A stretch of DNA of 64,000 nt. Source: Dillenia suffruticosa (Eukaryota; Streptophyta; Magnoliopsida; Dilleniales; Dilleniaceae). The stretch lies in assembly GCA_033439265.1 (NCBI GenBank), contig JAVTVX010000013.1:23580000-23643999 (forward strand). Reading direction: 5' to 3'. Each line of letters opens with the position of its first letter. The first letter of the stretch is position 1. The notes under the pieces were generated by a model. It was not told where the DNA came from. It searched no databases and was given only the letters and a program-made list of their open reading frames with translations. Positions 1 to 12,849 of this stretch are shown here, one piece after another. Made by a program: the position numbers and the translations under genes.

Positions 1-2
1 AG

Positions 3-128
3 TTTGGGAGAATTGATATTGTACCTCCAAGCCTTTTCCATGATCATTACACGGAGCTAGTCACCGCCGTACTGTTTGTACAGCTTAAAAAATATCCTGT
101 TAGGGATGGAGGTATTTTCGGTTATTAG
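3..128 (+). CDS. C-terminal end of an unidentified protein (partial)
   Basis: An open frame runs from the window edge to a TAG at 126-128 and gives 42 codons, containing SLFHDHYTELVTAVLFVQ and ending VRDGGIFGY. The composition, with mixed charged and hydrophobic residues and no low-complexity runs, looks like a real terminal exon, and the AT-rich sequence after it looks like a 3' UTR. I do not recognise the family. There is no ATG because the gene begins outside the window. It could also be a chance open frame, since it is short. Confidence 0.4.
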   Translation, partial: FGRIDIVPPSLFHDHYTELVTAVLFVQLKKYPVRDGGIFGY

Positions 129-2525
129 GGTTTCTAAAATGTGCTTACCTTATCTGTACTAACTTTAAAAATGAGAAGTTGGAACTTTCTTATTGTCAAT
201 GCTGGGTAAGGGAATGTTATCCTGAGGAATGAGACTTGTTTTTAATGATTCTTCATTTGTGTTGTTTTCTTGTTTGACACCATAAATCAAGCTTTGACAA
301 GAACACCACCTGTAGGCTATTGTTCTTCGCTAAATGAAGTACCATTATTGTGCTCTCTTTGATCTCGGTATGGAACTAGTGCTGGCCCCTACAGTCTCTT
401 GCTCTCAATTCATGTTTTGTTTATAAACAGATTTGGTGCGTGTTGAGTGTCATCATAAAAAAATTGGCAAGAGTGTTGTGGTGTTTCTGGTATCCTGCGG
501 TAACTATAGTCTCTTAAGAACAGGTCTCCGCGGGTGAATAAGGTGGAATGGAGGTGGAGAAGGGCTCCATCCTGGCTGTTGGGGCTTATACTAGAATGAT
601 GTCTCTAGAGTAGTAGAATAGGAGAACACAAGTAGGAAAGCTCAAAAAAAAAAAAAAAAAGAAAGAAATTCTAGTCATTTTCTTGTCAAATTTAAGCAAA
701 ATATAATATTTTAACCTAAACTTTCTTATAATTAAAAAATACATTAATCTAAATTAAAAACAAATCTAATTAAACTTATTACCATAAAATCTTGATAAAA
801 TAGAAAATTTGTTTATTAAAAAAAGCAAAAATTTTGGGGTTGTCAACAAATGCTTGATGAAAAAAGTAGTCCCTGTGTGCGCACTTTGAGAAAATTACGT
901 AAAACAATTATAAAAACATTTGTTTCTTTTCCTAAGAGGAACTTTCGAGAGCAAAGCCTTTGGCTTGGTGGAGTATTTCTACTCGGAATGTTAAACTTCA
1001 CCTTGGTTCTCAAATTAACCTTACAATTGGGAATTTTGAGAATTGTAATTTTTTGTGTATAACAAATTTGGATGTCTGGTTTATTTTAGTGTATTAGTTT
1101 AGAATTGATTATTGTATTTATAGATTTTTTTTAACTATTTCCACGTTATATACAACCAATATTGTCCAATTTCTTATGATTAAGAAAATACTATGCTATT
1201 TTTTTATATATAGTTTTCTCTAAGTATGCGTACAAATACCAAAAAAAAAAAAAAAATTCATTTTTTGTCAATCTCATATTTTCTTTTTTTTTTTTTCCTT
1301 TAATAAATAAACTCGTTTCCTAATTTATTGAAATTTTATTATAAAAAGTTAATTAAATTTGTTTCTAATTTCGATTAGGGTATTTTTTTAATCATAAGAA
1401 TTTTAGGCCAGTATAAAATTTTAGAAAAATATCATTTAAGGTTGACAAGAAAATAATGAAGGAAAGAGAGAAAACGAGACACCGAAAAGGGTGATCCTTG
1501 AGATATGCCCTTGGTGCTCCCCTAGGAGCAGCTTGTGCTGGTTTAGGTTTCAAGCATTTCAACAATATGCCTTTAGGCAAATTTGGAGGCAGCTGCGGAG
1601 TACTTTTGGCCTCATCCATTATTTGGCTTTTGTTATGAGCGTTTGGGTAGTATTACAAAACAAAGGACCACAGTATTATGCAGTATAATTCTTTTTTCTT
1701 TTTTTTTGGTTCACAATGAGATTCAAATCCACCCTATTACAAGAAAATAGTTTCTCATGATAGGCAAAGAAAGCAGTTTCTCATTATTATGCCAGTATAA
1801 TTCAAACCAGTTTGAATAGGCAAAGAAAGCAGATTCCTGGCGCACAAGAAGAAAACTACAAGAAAAATCCACTACCAACCGGTAGTAGATAGGAAGGAGC
1901 TCATAAGGAAAACCATCCCGGAAAATTGGAGATTTTTTTGGATTTAATTATATGAACTCGAAATGCTCACCCAGAAAGCTAGTATTGGATTGTTTCGAAG
2001 GGCACCTTCGTTAGGTGCAGGTCCCAATAGTAATCACAAACAAATGTCCTGGCTCGCTTGCTCAAACTTAAGACAACTAGGTTTGTAAAACATTGGTTCC
2101 ACATACAAAAGACATTTTCGGAGAAATCCAAAAGACAAGAGATGGATTTTTCTCATGATATTCTTTCATATAATTTGGCATCACACAACCTTGCTCATGA
2201 AAGATGCGATGCAATGATGGTTTTTTCATGACAAAAGGCATTTCCAATTCTTACGGTCCAAACAATACCTTAGCATGTTCTTAGATATATCCAGGAAAAA
2301 TCCCGAAAGCAACAACTAATGTAAAATTGCACTAATATTAATCGGAATAGCAGTAATAGGCACTTCAAAATTTAGAACAGAACCATAAAACTGATATTAG
2401 ATGTTTGCCCACAACCTAGCCAGAATTCTCAAATCTCTAGCTAGAGACAGGCAACCGGAAGTTGCATCATATTACATGCATTATACCATTACCACAACAG
2501 CAATTCTCTCACAACATGATCAAAA
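129..2525. other. AT-rich spacer with no recognised gene
   Basis: The first few hundred bases are probably the 3' UTR of the gene ending at 128. Beyond that the stretch is AT-rich with poly-A runs (about 644-660 and 1241-1255). The short open frames near 850-1062 and 1392-1688 have no recognisable family. The last part, up to 2525, is the likely 3' UTR of the leftward beta-tubulin gene. Confidence 0.5.
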
Positions 2526-4388
2526 TTATATATCCTCTTGGTCTTCTTCCTGTTCATCCTCATAATCATATTCTTCATCAGCAGTAGCATCCTGGTATTG
2601 CTGGTACTCTGAAACCAAATCATTCATGTTACTTTCTGCCTCAGTGAATTCCATCTCATCCATACCCTCACCAGTATACCAGTGCAAGAAAGCCTTCCTC
2701 CTAAACATAGCAGTGAATTGCTCGCTCACACGCCTAAACATCTCCTGAATGGAAGTCGAATTTCCAATGAAAGTTGACGCCATTTTCAGACCTGTTGGTG
2801 GGATATCACAAACAGTGGATTTCACATTGTTTGGAATCCATTCAACAAAGTAAGAAGAGTTCTTGTTCTGAACATTGATCATCTGCTCATCAACTTCTTT
2901 GGTACTCATCTTGCCTCGAAACATAGCCGAGGCAGTCAAATATCGACCATGGCGTGGATCAGCTGCACACATCATGTTCTTGGCATCCCACATTTGCTGG
3001 GTCAGTTCAGGCACTGTTAAGGCTCTATATTGCTGAGACCCTCTCGAGGTGAGAGGAGCAAAACCCACCATAAAGAAGTGAAGTCTAGGGAAAGGAATGA
3101 GATTAACAGCGAGCTTTCTAAGATCAGAATTCAATTGACCCGGAAAGCGTAGACAGCATGTGACCCCAGACATTGTTGCAGAAATCAGATGGTTCAGATC
3201 TCCAACTGCAGAAATCAGAAAGACATTCAATAACCAAATTTTTAAATTTCAAATCTCAAAGCAAAGCAGGGAAAAAGGGCTTACAGCTTGGAGTGGTAAG
3301 CTTGAGGGTTCGGAAGCAGATGTCGTATAGGGCTTCGTTGTCAAGAACCATACACTCATCAGCATTCTCAACAAGCTGATGAACAGAAAGGGTTGCATTA
3401 TAAGGCTCAACAACAGTGTCAGACACCTTAGGAGAAGGGAAAACTGAGAAAGTAAGCATCATCCGATCTGGGTATTCCTCTCTGATCTTTGAGATCAAAA
3501 GGGTTCCCATACCTGACCCTGTTCCTCCTCCCAGTGAATGACAAACTTGAAATCCTGCCATTTGTCACCCAATGGAATAAAAAATCAGAAAAATCGACGA
3601 GATTAAACAATAAAACATACAAAAAGAAAATAATATTACTGATAATAGAGGGAAAACAGAATTTGTTCTCCACGATTATCCCATGAAATCTTTTACGAGT
3701 CCGACCATCAATTACTTTTGGGTAAAATTTTATCCTCTACAAATAAGTAATTAGAAGGTATAAACTCATGAGAATAAAATCACGGGGATCATATAGGAAG
3801 ATTTCATGGAGATTTTTTTCATGTGCAAAGCAATTTCATAGAAATATATTTGCTAGATCTATACTTTCAGATCAAAAGGATTTCTTTGACCAACATCACA
3901 AAAGGCATGAAAAACTCACAAAAGCATTTAATCCCCAAAGCAAACACATGGGCATCGATAAAGACAGGGAAAGAAAAGGAGTTAAAGAACAAACCCTGCA
4001 AGCAGTCACAGTTCTCAGCCTCTTTCCTCACAACATCAAGAACGGAGTCAATCAACTCTGCACCTTCAGTATAATGCCCCTTAGCCCAATTGTTCCCCGC
4101 ACCCGATTGTCCGAAAACAAAGTTATCAGGCCTAAAGATCTGACCATAAGGACCAGATCTGATGCTATCCATGGTCCCAGGCTCAAGATCCATAAGCACA
4201 GCTCTGGGAACAAACCTCCCACCACTTGCTTCATTGTAATAGACATTGATTCTCTCAAGTTGAAGATCAGAATCTCCGGTGTACTTTCCGGTAAAGTCTA
4301 TACCGTGCTCGGCGCACACGACTTCCCAGAACTTGGATCCGATCTGGTTACCACATTGGCCACCCTGAACATGAAGAATCTCACGCAT
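2526..4388 (-). CDS. TUB: Beta-tubulin, 447 aa, three exons
   Basis: This encodes the GTP-binding beta subunit of the alpha/beta-tubulin dimer that builds microtubules. Exons on the minus strand are 4388-3995, 3554-3285 and 3205-2526, and both introns are GT-AG and phase-consistent. The protein starts with the tetrapeptide MREI, which in other eukaryotes mediates tubulin mRNA autoregulation. It carries the GTP-binding loop GGGTGSG at residues 140-146 and ends in an acidic tail ([16 protein letters not shown]), as plant beta-tubulins do. A three-exon structure with a first exon of about 131 codons is the usual plant TUB layout. No break or missing residue was seen. Long antisense open frames over the exons are shadows of this gene. 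Confidence 0.97.
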
Positions 4389-4473
4389 CTTTTCTAAAAT
4401 TTTGTAATCAAAAACAGGGGGGAGAGAGAAAGGGGGGTAAAAATGAGAGGAGCGTCTGAGAGAGTAGGGTTGA

Positions 4474-4482
4474 GATATATAA
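4474..4482 (-). promoter_or_regulatory. Putative TATA box of the beta-tubulin gene
   Basis: The minus strand reads TTATATATC here, about 90 bp upstream of the tubulin ATG. Position and sequence fit a plant TATA element, but no transcript start is available to confirm it. Confidence 0.5.
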
Positions 4483-7363
4483 GGAGGATTTGTTTTGAAT
4501 TGGAAGGGAAAATTAGGTCTTTTTTTGTCACTTTTTTGTTTTTATTTAATGAATTTATGAGTGCGAATGAGCTGTGCAAAACAACGTTCCGATTTGGCTC
4601 TCAGAGGGTTTGTTGTTTTTTTGAAATTTGAATTTTTTTGCTGTACAGCTGGATGGAGCTTTTGAAATTTTATCAAGTGACGAAAATGTCCCCAATTGTT
4701 GAACCAGACTGTCCATAAAAAGGTAATTTTGGTTGCGCCGTTAGGGAAAGAAGAAGTTTTGGCATCAATTTCGAGAAATGCCATTCTGTCGGTAAATCAA
4801 GGCAAAATTAGGTATATTTTTTCAAGATTTTTTTTTTGGGTGCATCTGATTTGTTTTTCACATCCAAAACATGAAAATGGAAAAGGAAGGAATTTTGGCA
4901 AAAATTCAAAAATCCTTAACACAAAAGAAAAATAATTTGGGATAATGTTTTCTCTAATATAATAATGATTATTTATGAATTTTATAATGTTTATACAATA
5001 TTAACCATATAAATTATTTCTTATTTTTCTTCTTTATAAACTTTCTTATTTTACTTTATACCTTTTCCATTGCGATTTTAAAATCACTTCTTTTATAACC
5101 CGACAAAAAAAAAATCAAAGTTATCTCAATGTACTATAATATGTGCAAAAATGAAAAATAAATTTAAGCAAAAAAATAATTTAAAAGAAAAAAAAAAGGA
5201 GAAATTATGGATGGTTAATGAAAAATTATTTGGTGGATTTTTTTTTTCAAAAAAAAAAAAAAATCCGGCACTCGTTTATTCTTTAAATCTCCATGTTACC
5301 TTTTTACTTTAATAAATGGAAGATGGTCTTGTGGTAATTAAAAAATGTGTAGGGGATTTTACTTTTGATAATGCCTTATACGTTGATGTGTTTTTCTTTG
5401 TCAAAAGAAGAAGAAGAGTAAAGAGACAAAATATAAAGATACCTAAAGAAGATTAATCTTACATGGATTAAATGATTCAAGAATCAAATAAATTAAATTT
5501 TATATAAGGTTTATATATAAACAAAATATAAAAATACCTTCTTAATAAAAAAAAAATTAAAACTTGCTCAGATATTGCTATCTAAACTTTGATTTTTTTT
5601 AGATTTTGACTCATTTTATTTGTGTCACATTATTCATTAAAAAAATTAAAATGATGATCCAAAGAATTTTAACTTTTTATTTGTGCTTTCAAAGATTAGA
5701 AGAAAATACAATTAAAAAAAAAAAGTAGTTTGCAATCAATATGACCCAAATAAATTAAAACTGTTTACGAAACGAGCAAAAAAAAAAAAAAAAATCATAA
5801 TGGGGGATACTTTTTGAAGTTAATAATCAAAATTTTAGGAGGTAGTGTAGGGGAAAAGAAGAGGTTAAGAAGAAAAGAAATTAGATTTTCAATACAAAAA
5901 ATTATTATATATTTTTTATAAAAATTCAATTGATAAAATGAGAAAATAAATTTTAAAAGACGAGAGAAGGAGAATAAATATAAAAAAGAAAATAAAGAAG
6001 AAAATAAAGGGCGTCCCCAAGAGTATAGTCTAGTGATACAAACTTTTCTCGCTTAAAATGATAATTCTAAATTTAAATTTTTACATAATAAAAAAAAATA
6101 AAAATAAAGGGCTTCCTAGATGGCCCAAATGAGTCCATTTCATGTTTGGATTGGATTCAATTGTGCAAGTCGGACCTGATGTTAAGACCAACCAACCTCG
6201 ATCTCAATTTAAACTTGGATCAACCCTTATTGAAATAACCTGACTCCATTTGTCACCTTAAACGTCCAAGATTTCGCCCCATACAATGCGCGCGCGGACT
6301 CACAGACAACCGATCAATATGATCCAAGATTTTGCTTGTGATTGGTTAATGATATTTTTTATTAAAATTTTGCATTCGTAGGGAAAACAAATTTTAAGAA
6401 AGTTTTGGAATCATATCGAATAATGATAGCTTATAAAAAAAAAAGGTGGACGTAAGGATCTCAAGTTATGGAGTGATTCGAATTCTTAATCACAATAAAT
6501 ATAAATAAATAAATTGAAATATTTATAAATTATTTTATAAACAAAATTAAAATATAATACACTCAAATCAAAACCGAAACTTATCTCTCGATAATCACGA
6601 AATCTCGAACGGAGGACGTAAAAAGTCTTTTCATCCTCTCACTCCCCCCCCCTCCCAAAAAAGGAAAAAAAGTATCCTCAACCTATTGCTTGTTGACTGC
6701 CTCACAAAAGGACATCAAAATCTAAAGGATCTGATCTGATCGATAATCAAAGAAGATGTAAGAGAGAGAGAGAGAGAGAGAGAGAGGAGTTGGGGTATCA
6801 AGTTCACAGTGCGTTTTCCTCATAATTCTGGCAGTAGTTTAGGGTTTAGCATCGTCAGTTGCAGTGGAGTTGGATAGCCGGTGGAGGGATCATGGCACGA
6901 ATCGGGGGTATGTGCGTGAGCGTGCCTTGTAAAGGGGTGGATAATTGTTAAATTAATTATAGATTTTAAGATTAAATGCAAAGTAAGAAAATATTTTTTG
7001 TTAAACATCTTATATTTTTTTTAAATATATATATATTAATTTAGGATAACAAATTTAATTGATAATTGATATTAATGAAATACTTATACCACTCGACCAA
7101 AATGAACCCTGTCAGTGATGTTTCTGAGAAAATTTGCCTTTCTATATTGGACTTTTTACATGTATATATTTATTTTGGTGCATAGAGGTTTGAATTCGAA
7201 AATTTTAAGAGACGAACGGACGGTGCCAAGCGTTTATTGGCCCACCTTCTATGTTCTTGTGCAACAAGATTTGGAAAACCCTGGGCGGACAATTCTGCGT
7301 CGTGGATCAACTAAATCCACAAAATTTTCCACCATCCCTGCCACTCACTCCAAAATCCAATCC
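4483..7363. other. AT-rich intergenic region
   Basis: This contains the tubulin upstream region and then AT-rich DNA with many poly-A/T runs, a (GA)n microsatellite at about 6761-6786 and a short dispersed repeat near 6021-6090. No coding region could be supported. Confidence 0.5.
6021..6092 (+). repeat. Short dispersed repeat, copy A (possibly SINE/tRNA-derived)
   Basis: The segment has the order TAGTCTAGTGATACAAA, about 30 bases, TCTAAATTTAAATTTTTACA, then an A-rich tract. The same order recurs near 10471-10542, so this is probably a dispersed element. The leading segment resembles a Pol III A box and the A-rich end resembles a SINE tail, but no target-site duplication was established. Confidence 0.35.
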
Positions 7364-7369
7364 TATAAA
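7364..7369 (+). promoter_or_regulatory. Putative TATA box of the SOUL gene
   Basis: TATAAA lies 80-85 bp upstream of the SOUL start codon in an otherwise C-rich leader, the usual distance for a plant gene with a short unspliced 5' UTR. Confidence 0.55.
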
Positions 7370-7448
7370 TGAACTGTTCCTCTTGCTTTAAACCTTCACA
7401 AACCCAAAACCACCGCACACTCTTATCAAAAATTGCAATCATCAAAAG

Positions 7449-8039
7449 ATGGGTATGGTACTAGGAAAAATCAGCGTCGAAACCCCAAAATACGAGGTCC
7501 TAAAAACAACCCCAGATTACGACATCCGTCTATACCCACCGTCGGTAATCGCCGAATTCACATACGATCCGACCCAATTCAAAGGAAACAAAGATGGAGG
7601 TTTCCAACTCCTTGCAAACTACATAGGAGCTCTCGGGAAGCCCCAGAACAAAAAACCCGAAAAAATCGCTATGACAGCTCCGGTGATAACCAAATCATCG
7701 GAGAAGATCGCAATGACGGCTCCGGTGGTGACGAAAGAGGAGAAGGAATTGGTGACGATGCAGTTTATATTGCCGTCCAAATATGGGAAACCAGAGGAGG
7801 CACCGGAGCCGTTGGATGAGAGAGTTGTGATTCGAGAAGAAGGAGAGAGAAAATATGGGGCTGTGAGGTTTAGTGGGGTGGCTAGTGAGGATGTTGTGAA
7901 GGCCAAGGCTGGGAAGTTGAAGGAGTGCTTGATGAGAGATGGGTATAAGGTTGTTGGGGATTTTGTTTTGGCTAGGTATAATCCTCCTTTCACCTTGCCC
8001 CCTTTTAGGACCAATGAGGTTTTGATCCCTGTTGAGTGA
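7449..8039 (+). CDS. SOUL heme-binding family protein, single exon, 196 aa
   Basis: This is a member of the SOUL/HEBP family, small proteins that bind heme and other tetrapyrroles. The whole protein lies in one exon. The start MGMVLGKISVETPKYEV and the end LPPFRTNEVLIPVE match, as I recall, the Arabidopsis SOUL protein At2g37970. The family signature around KIAMTAPV appears twice in tandem (about residues 74-82 and 88-96), separated by ITKSSE. There is no evident signal peptide or membrane segment, so a soluble location is likely. The in vivo ligand and role cannot be read from the sequence. A TATA box lies about 85 bp upstream. Confidence 0.93.
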   Translation: MGMVLGKISVETPKYEVLKTTPDYDIRLYPPSVIAEFTYDPTQFKGNKDGGFQLLANYIGALGKPQNKKPEKIAMTAPVITKSSEKIAMTAPVVTKEEKELVTMQFILPSKYGKPEEAPEPLDERVVIREEGERKYGAVRFSGVASEDVVKAKAGKLKECLMRDGYKVVGDFVLARYNPPFTLPPFRTNEVLIPVE

Positions 8040-11000
8040 TTTCCATTGTGAACTGCTGCTTGTATTTCCTTGCTCGAGAGTCTTTCTTTTCGCTTATTAT
8101 TACAATCACCCATGTCTACTGTATTCTTATTTCCTTATTCTACATGTTTTTCTTTTTCCTTTCTTTGTGTGGACGTGACTAGATCCTATATAGAACTTAG
8201 AATAAACACCCAGAAGCCCAAACTGGGCACCAACCTAATAAAGCATTCAAGACTTACATAAAAATACTAACTTGACAGTAGTAGAAACAAAAACAAAATT
8301 CAAATTTAGTACCAATCCCCTCTAAAATAGAGGATATGATGCAAACAAACAAAATAAAAAATAATAGAAGCTGCCACAAAAACTAGTGGGCTAAAACCAG
8401 CGACCCTACAAAGAACCGCACGAAGATCAAAGAGAATTTCCTGCATCACCCCATGTAGTCCCACGTGGATTTATACGGTGGCCACGTCACTACAGGCAGG
8501 GTTTTGGTGGCACTTTACAAAAATTTTGGATAAAAAAGGAGTTTATGTATATATTTTTAATAACATTTTACAAAAATGTTATTAAAAATTTTAAAAATGA
8601 CACTAAAAATTATATAAAATCTAATAATATTATTGAAACTCTTATACTTCACCCTCATGCCTCTTGTATTTCGTCTCCATTGACTTCACCCCTGAATTTA
8701 TTGAAATTCTTTAATAAACAAATTGTGTGCATATTTCTCAATTGAGCAAGGACTTCTGATAAAATTATATGAATAATTTGAAATTGCTGGCCGCTAGAGA
8801 TTCGAGTTTGAGTCGTATCACTGAAAAAGAAGTGTAGTTTTAGGGGCATGGTGAGGAGTGGCACTTGGAGAAATGAAGACACCCATACCCATTTAGTAGA
8901 AAGCATGGATAAAAATTTAGATAGTCTAATCAATTTGAGACCCGGCGATCTTTTAACAACAAACACCGATAATATATTGAATTTTAATCTTAATAATTGA
9001 GATCAATAATTTAAAAGGCAAATATAAAAGAGGAAAAAAATTTTAGTTAATTTATGCAAATTCTCTAACATCACTCATTTTTATTCAAAACCATTTTTTC
9101 ATCTAAATACTTAATTATCATGTATTTACGGATAATTTATATTTAACTTTTTAACGTTTTATTTCTATATTTTACTAAATATCTTATATTTAAGTTCTCG
9201 ATTCTCCTTACCGTTACAGTTTTTGAGTTTTTTTTTGCACATACCCGAATTACCTTGACAATACTTTCATATTTTATCTATAATTGAATTAATTTTTAAC
9301 TTATTATAAATTTTTTCATTTTTAATTTTGTTATACATTTATCTAAATATTCTTATTTTTGTTACGATTATTTTTTATTTTTATTATTGTTTAATAATTC
9401 CATACTCAACGTGAATTTGCCTGATGATGTCCGTCATGAATGGGCAGTGAAGTGATCCCAGAATCTGCATCGCAGGGATCTCAATTCAATACACCAAAAG
9501 GTAAAAATGTGTCCGCTGTTGGCTCCTGGTTGCCTACCCTTTCCTTTTTTTTTTTTATCATGATTAAGCTATCGATTCAGTATTCGGGTTTCATCTTAAC
9601 TAATTTGAATTAATCACTTATAAGATTTAATTGAATCATAATTAAGAGATATCAATCTTAGAATTAATTGAACTATCAAACATTAATACCTACCTCTTTA
9701 GATGACTGGGCTTCGGCCCTTGTTTCTGTTGCTCCTATTTTGATGGATCGGCTTGTACTCATTTTGTGCCTTTTTATCAGGGCATGTGGTTTTTTTTTTT
9801 TTTTTTGGTGCGAGTATTCTTATAGTACCAAGGCCTAATCTTCTGATTTGATTAAAAAAGGGTCGAGACACCATTTGGAGCCTGTTTAGTACCTAGTATA
9901 GTGATCGAGTGTAGGAGTCGACCACAAGAATGTCACGACGGATAAGACATTGTGCATTAGGATTTTTTTTAATTTTTTTGACACTTTTCCACCTGATAAA
10001 TGCATTTCTTTTCTGGGCATCAGAACAGTGTAATCCCTTTCTTTTGGGCCCCTTTTCGTTAGTGTTCTCCTTACGGAGGAAACTAATATGGAATAAAGAA
10101 TTTATTTATTTGATTATTGGTATTTAAAAATTTGATTAATTCGATTTAAACGGTTGTAAGTTTAATTTAAGAGTTGACATTTATGTTTTTATTTAAAAAA
10201 TTTGAATTCAAATTTTTTATTAAAAGAGTTTAGATTTTAGAAATTAGATCCACGTGTCGGTGATATTGTGGAACAAAGAATGACAACTCTCCGTGACTTC
10301 GTTCTCCACTTATGGGCATCGGTGCAAAGCGAAAAAGTTTTTTTTTTTTCCAAATTTTGTTTTAATTGTTCTTTCAATGCCATTCACCTCTTTTTTTCCG
10401 ATGAATAGAAATATTTCTTTTTTTTTTAAATTTAAGCATGTAAATATTATTAAAAAAATGTCCCTACGGGGACAGATTAGTGGTACAAATCTCTCTTTTT
10501 CAATTTGATTATCTTAAATTCAAATTCTTATATAATAAAAAAGTATTATAAAAAATAAATTTACATTGTAAAATAGTGAATATAAATTTATAAATAAATA
10601 GTCTGACTGAATCTTTGCATCAAGATTAAGGAGATGGATGGAGGATGACACTCCCAATTCAAATATATCTACTAAAAGAGATGTGAGGGGAGGGGACTAA
10701 TATTGTTACATTTTAAAAAATTATTATCAAAATATTTCCTATTATAAAATATTCAGTTTAATTAGAAATTACTATTTCATTTTAACTCTACAAAAATTAT
10801 TAAAAAGACGTCATATATCTTCCGTAATGCCAAAAGATTAAAAGCAATGAGCATCGAGGAAGTCAAGAGGACATTAGCGAGGGGCTTAATTCGGTCAGTC
10901 GCGGGAATTGATGGTCCTTTGGTAATTCCATATTCCAAACCAAATAACAAACAGATAACGTCCCCCACAACGAAACGGATCGGACAATGTACGATAGGGG

Positions 11001-11076
11001 AAGAAAAATTGGTAAATTAGCAAAACCCAAACCCAAGATGCATAAACCCTAGCACTCCAAATTCTAATCCATTTCA
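8040..11076. other. AT-rich intergenic region
   Basis: The first part is probably the SOUL 3' UTR. A G-box palindrome CCACGTGG (8461-8468) and a related GCCACGTCAC (8481-8490) lie close together but are not obviously linked to a start site. A short dispersed repeat lies at 10471-10542. No gene was recognised; the open frames are short and AT-driven. Confidence 0.5.
10471..10542 (+). repeat. Short dispersed repeat, copy B
   Basis: This matches the order of the element near 6021-6092: GATTAGTGGTACAAATC, a spacer, CTTAAATTCAAATTCTTA and then an A-rich stretch. By eye the two are clearly similar, though neither is well preserved. It is probably a decayed non-autonomous element. Confidence 0.35.
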
Positions 11077-12849
11077 ATGGCTTCACTTCACCTCACTCCT
11101 CTACCTCTTTTCAACTCACCAAGATTTCAAAGACCAAGAAACCGTTTCACACCCTTCACCAAGGCTCAGACCCAAATTCCGATAAAAACCTCAAGCACCA
11201 AAAACAACAATGGAGTTCCCGAAACCCCAAAACGTCGAGGTTGGAAAAAGAAATCCGACACCACCCCATCTCCCTCAGCAGCAACAAAAAACACCAATAC
11301 GAGTACAAAAAACAGATTCTCAAAACGGCGCAATCGAAGCAAAGCAAGAAGAACGACATAAATCAGACTACTTCAGCGAAGACGATGATATCCCGTATGA
11401 TGACCCTCCACTTGTCTGCTGTTTCGGAGCTGCACAGAAGGAATTCATCCCGACCGTACGCGTGTCCGAGGAGCAAATGCACTCAGACAAATACTCAGAA
11501 TGGAAGATGCTGCAGTGGAATCCTCCGGGATTTGTTCGAGCACCTGCTGGATCACCGTCGAACATGGCGATAGCGCAGTGCGATTTGGCGGGCGGGCGGG
11601 CGGCGTTTGTGGGGAAAGTTGGGGATGATAAGCTCGGGGAGGAGTTGGTTTATGGTATGAATGTTGAGAATTTGCAAACAAGGGTTGTCAAGTTTGATGA
11701 TAGTGTGAAGACTGCTTGTTCTTACATCAAGTTTAGGTTTGAGGATGGGAAAATGCCAGCTGAGGTTGTTAAGGAGTCTGCTGAGGATTCCTTGCTTGGG
11801 TCTGAATTGAATCTTGCAGTGCTTAAGGTGGTAATGTTCTTTCTTGGTTAACGTTGAAAATGATTGTAGGATTTATGGAATTGTGAGTGATTTTGTGATT
11901 TTATCTTAAATATTGAAAGTTTATGGTGTATTAGTTATTGGATTTCTTAAATTGGTGCATTGCTTTTCTTGTATATGTACTTGTTGGTGAAAAGAATGAT
12001 GATTGTTATATCCAATTGAATGTCAAATTTTGACATTTGAGGAGCAATTGATTGTGTTTTGTGTTTGATTCTAAATCTTGTTGATGATGATAGTGATTAT
12101 TGGCATTTTTAAGGTGATGACTCATTAGGCATGGGGTTTCTATAATAAGTGAATGGCTTCTTGTGTTCATTAAGTTGTTGCTAATCAGAAGTGTTCTTTT
12201 ATTGGCATTTAGATTTGTTCAGGGGATGCAGAATAATCTTGTTTAATGCTATGTTGCAGGCCAGAGTTTTTCACTTTAACTCAGAAGTCCTGACTTCTCC
12301 TTCAATGTATTCAACACTTTTTAAAGCAATCGAATTGTCTAAGAAGTTTGGAGGACTTGTGTTTTTCGATTTAAATCTGCCTCTGCCTTTATGGAAAAAT
12401 CGTGATGAGACAAGGGAGTTGATCAAGAGAGCATGGAGTGAAGCTAACATCATTGAGATGTCAAGGCAAGAGCTTGAATTTCTTTTAGATGAAGACTACT
12501 ACGAGAGGATGGTAATTACAAGACTCAATACTATGCTGAGAATTATGAGCAGTCTAAAAACCGGAGAAATTATCACCATTATTCGTGTGAAGAGGTATCC
12601 CCATTGTGGCATGATGGGCTTAAGTTTTTGTTTGTGACTGATGGAAAACTTAGGATACATTATTATGCACCTTCATTTGATGTTGTTGTAGCTGCAATTA
12701 TTCGGAAACTGACCACTCACTCTGAGATGTTTGAAAATCAAGACATTTTGGATATGCAGCTTAGGTTTGCAATTGCTGCGGGCATTATATCCCAGTGGAC
12801 AATTGGTGCAGTGAGAGGCTTTCCTACAGTGTGCAACACAGAATCTTAA
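11077..12849 (+). pseudogene. FLN1: Fructokinase-like 1 (FLN1) pseudogene, pfkB family
   Basis: FLN proteins are plastid pfkB-family members associated with the plastid-encoded RNA polymerase. This copy matches FLN1 along its length: a transit-peptide-like start MASLHLTPLPLF, a KRRGWKKK basic patch, PPLVCCFGA, GGRAAFVGKVGDD and FFDLNLPLPLW. Two exons join at 11830 and 12260. Reading is broken by an extra A in an A-run near 11315, a one-base loss near 12507 after YYER, and another shift near 12815, so the last residues appear out of frame after 12849. About 25 residues are missing in frame between FD and VVVAAIIRKL, which removes the pfkB DRTGSGD-type catalytic loop. Several lesions together favour a pseudogene over sequencing error. 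It converges on the O-fucosyltransferase gene. Confidence 0.8.

Noticed and set aside
3768..4397. 209-codon plus-strand open frame
   Set aside because: It is antisense to the first exon and intron of beta-tubulin, whose frame is fully explained.
7619..8113. 164-codon minus-strand open frame
   Set aside because: It is antisense to the intact SOUL coding exon and has no family features.
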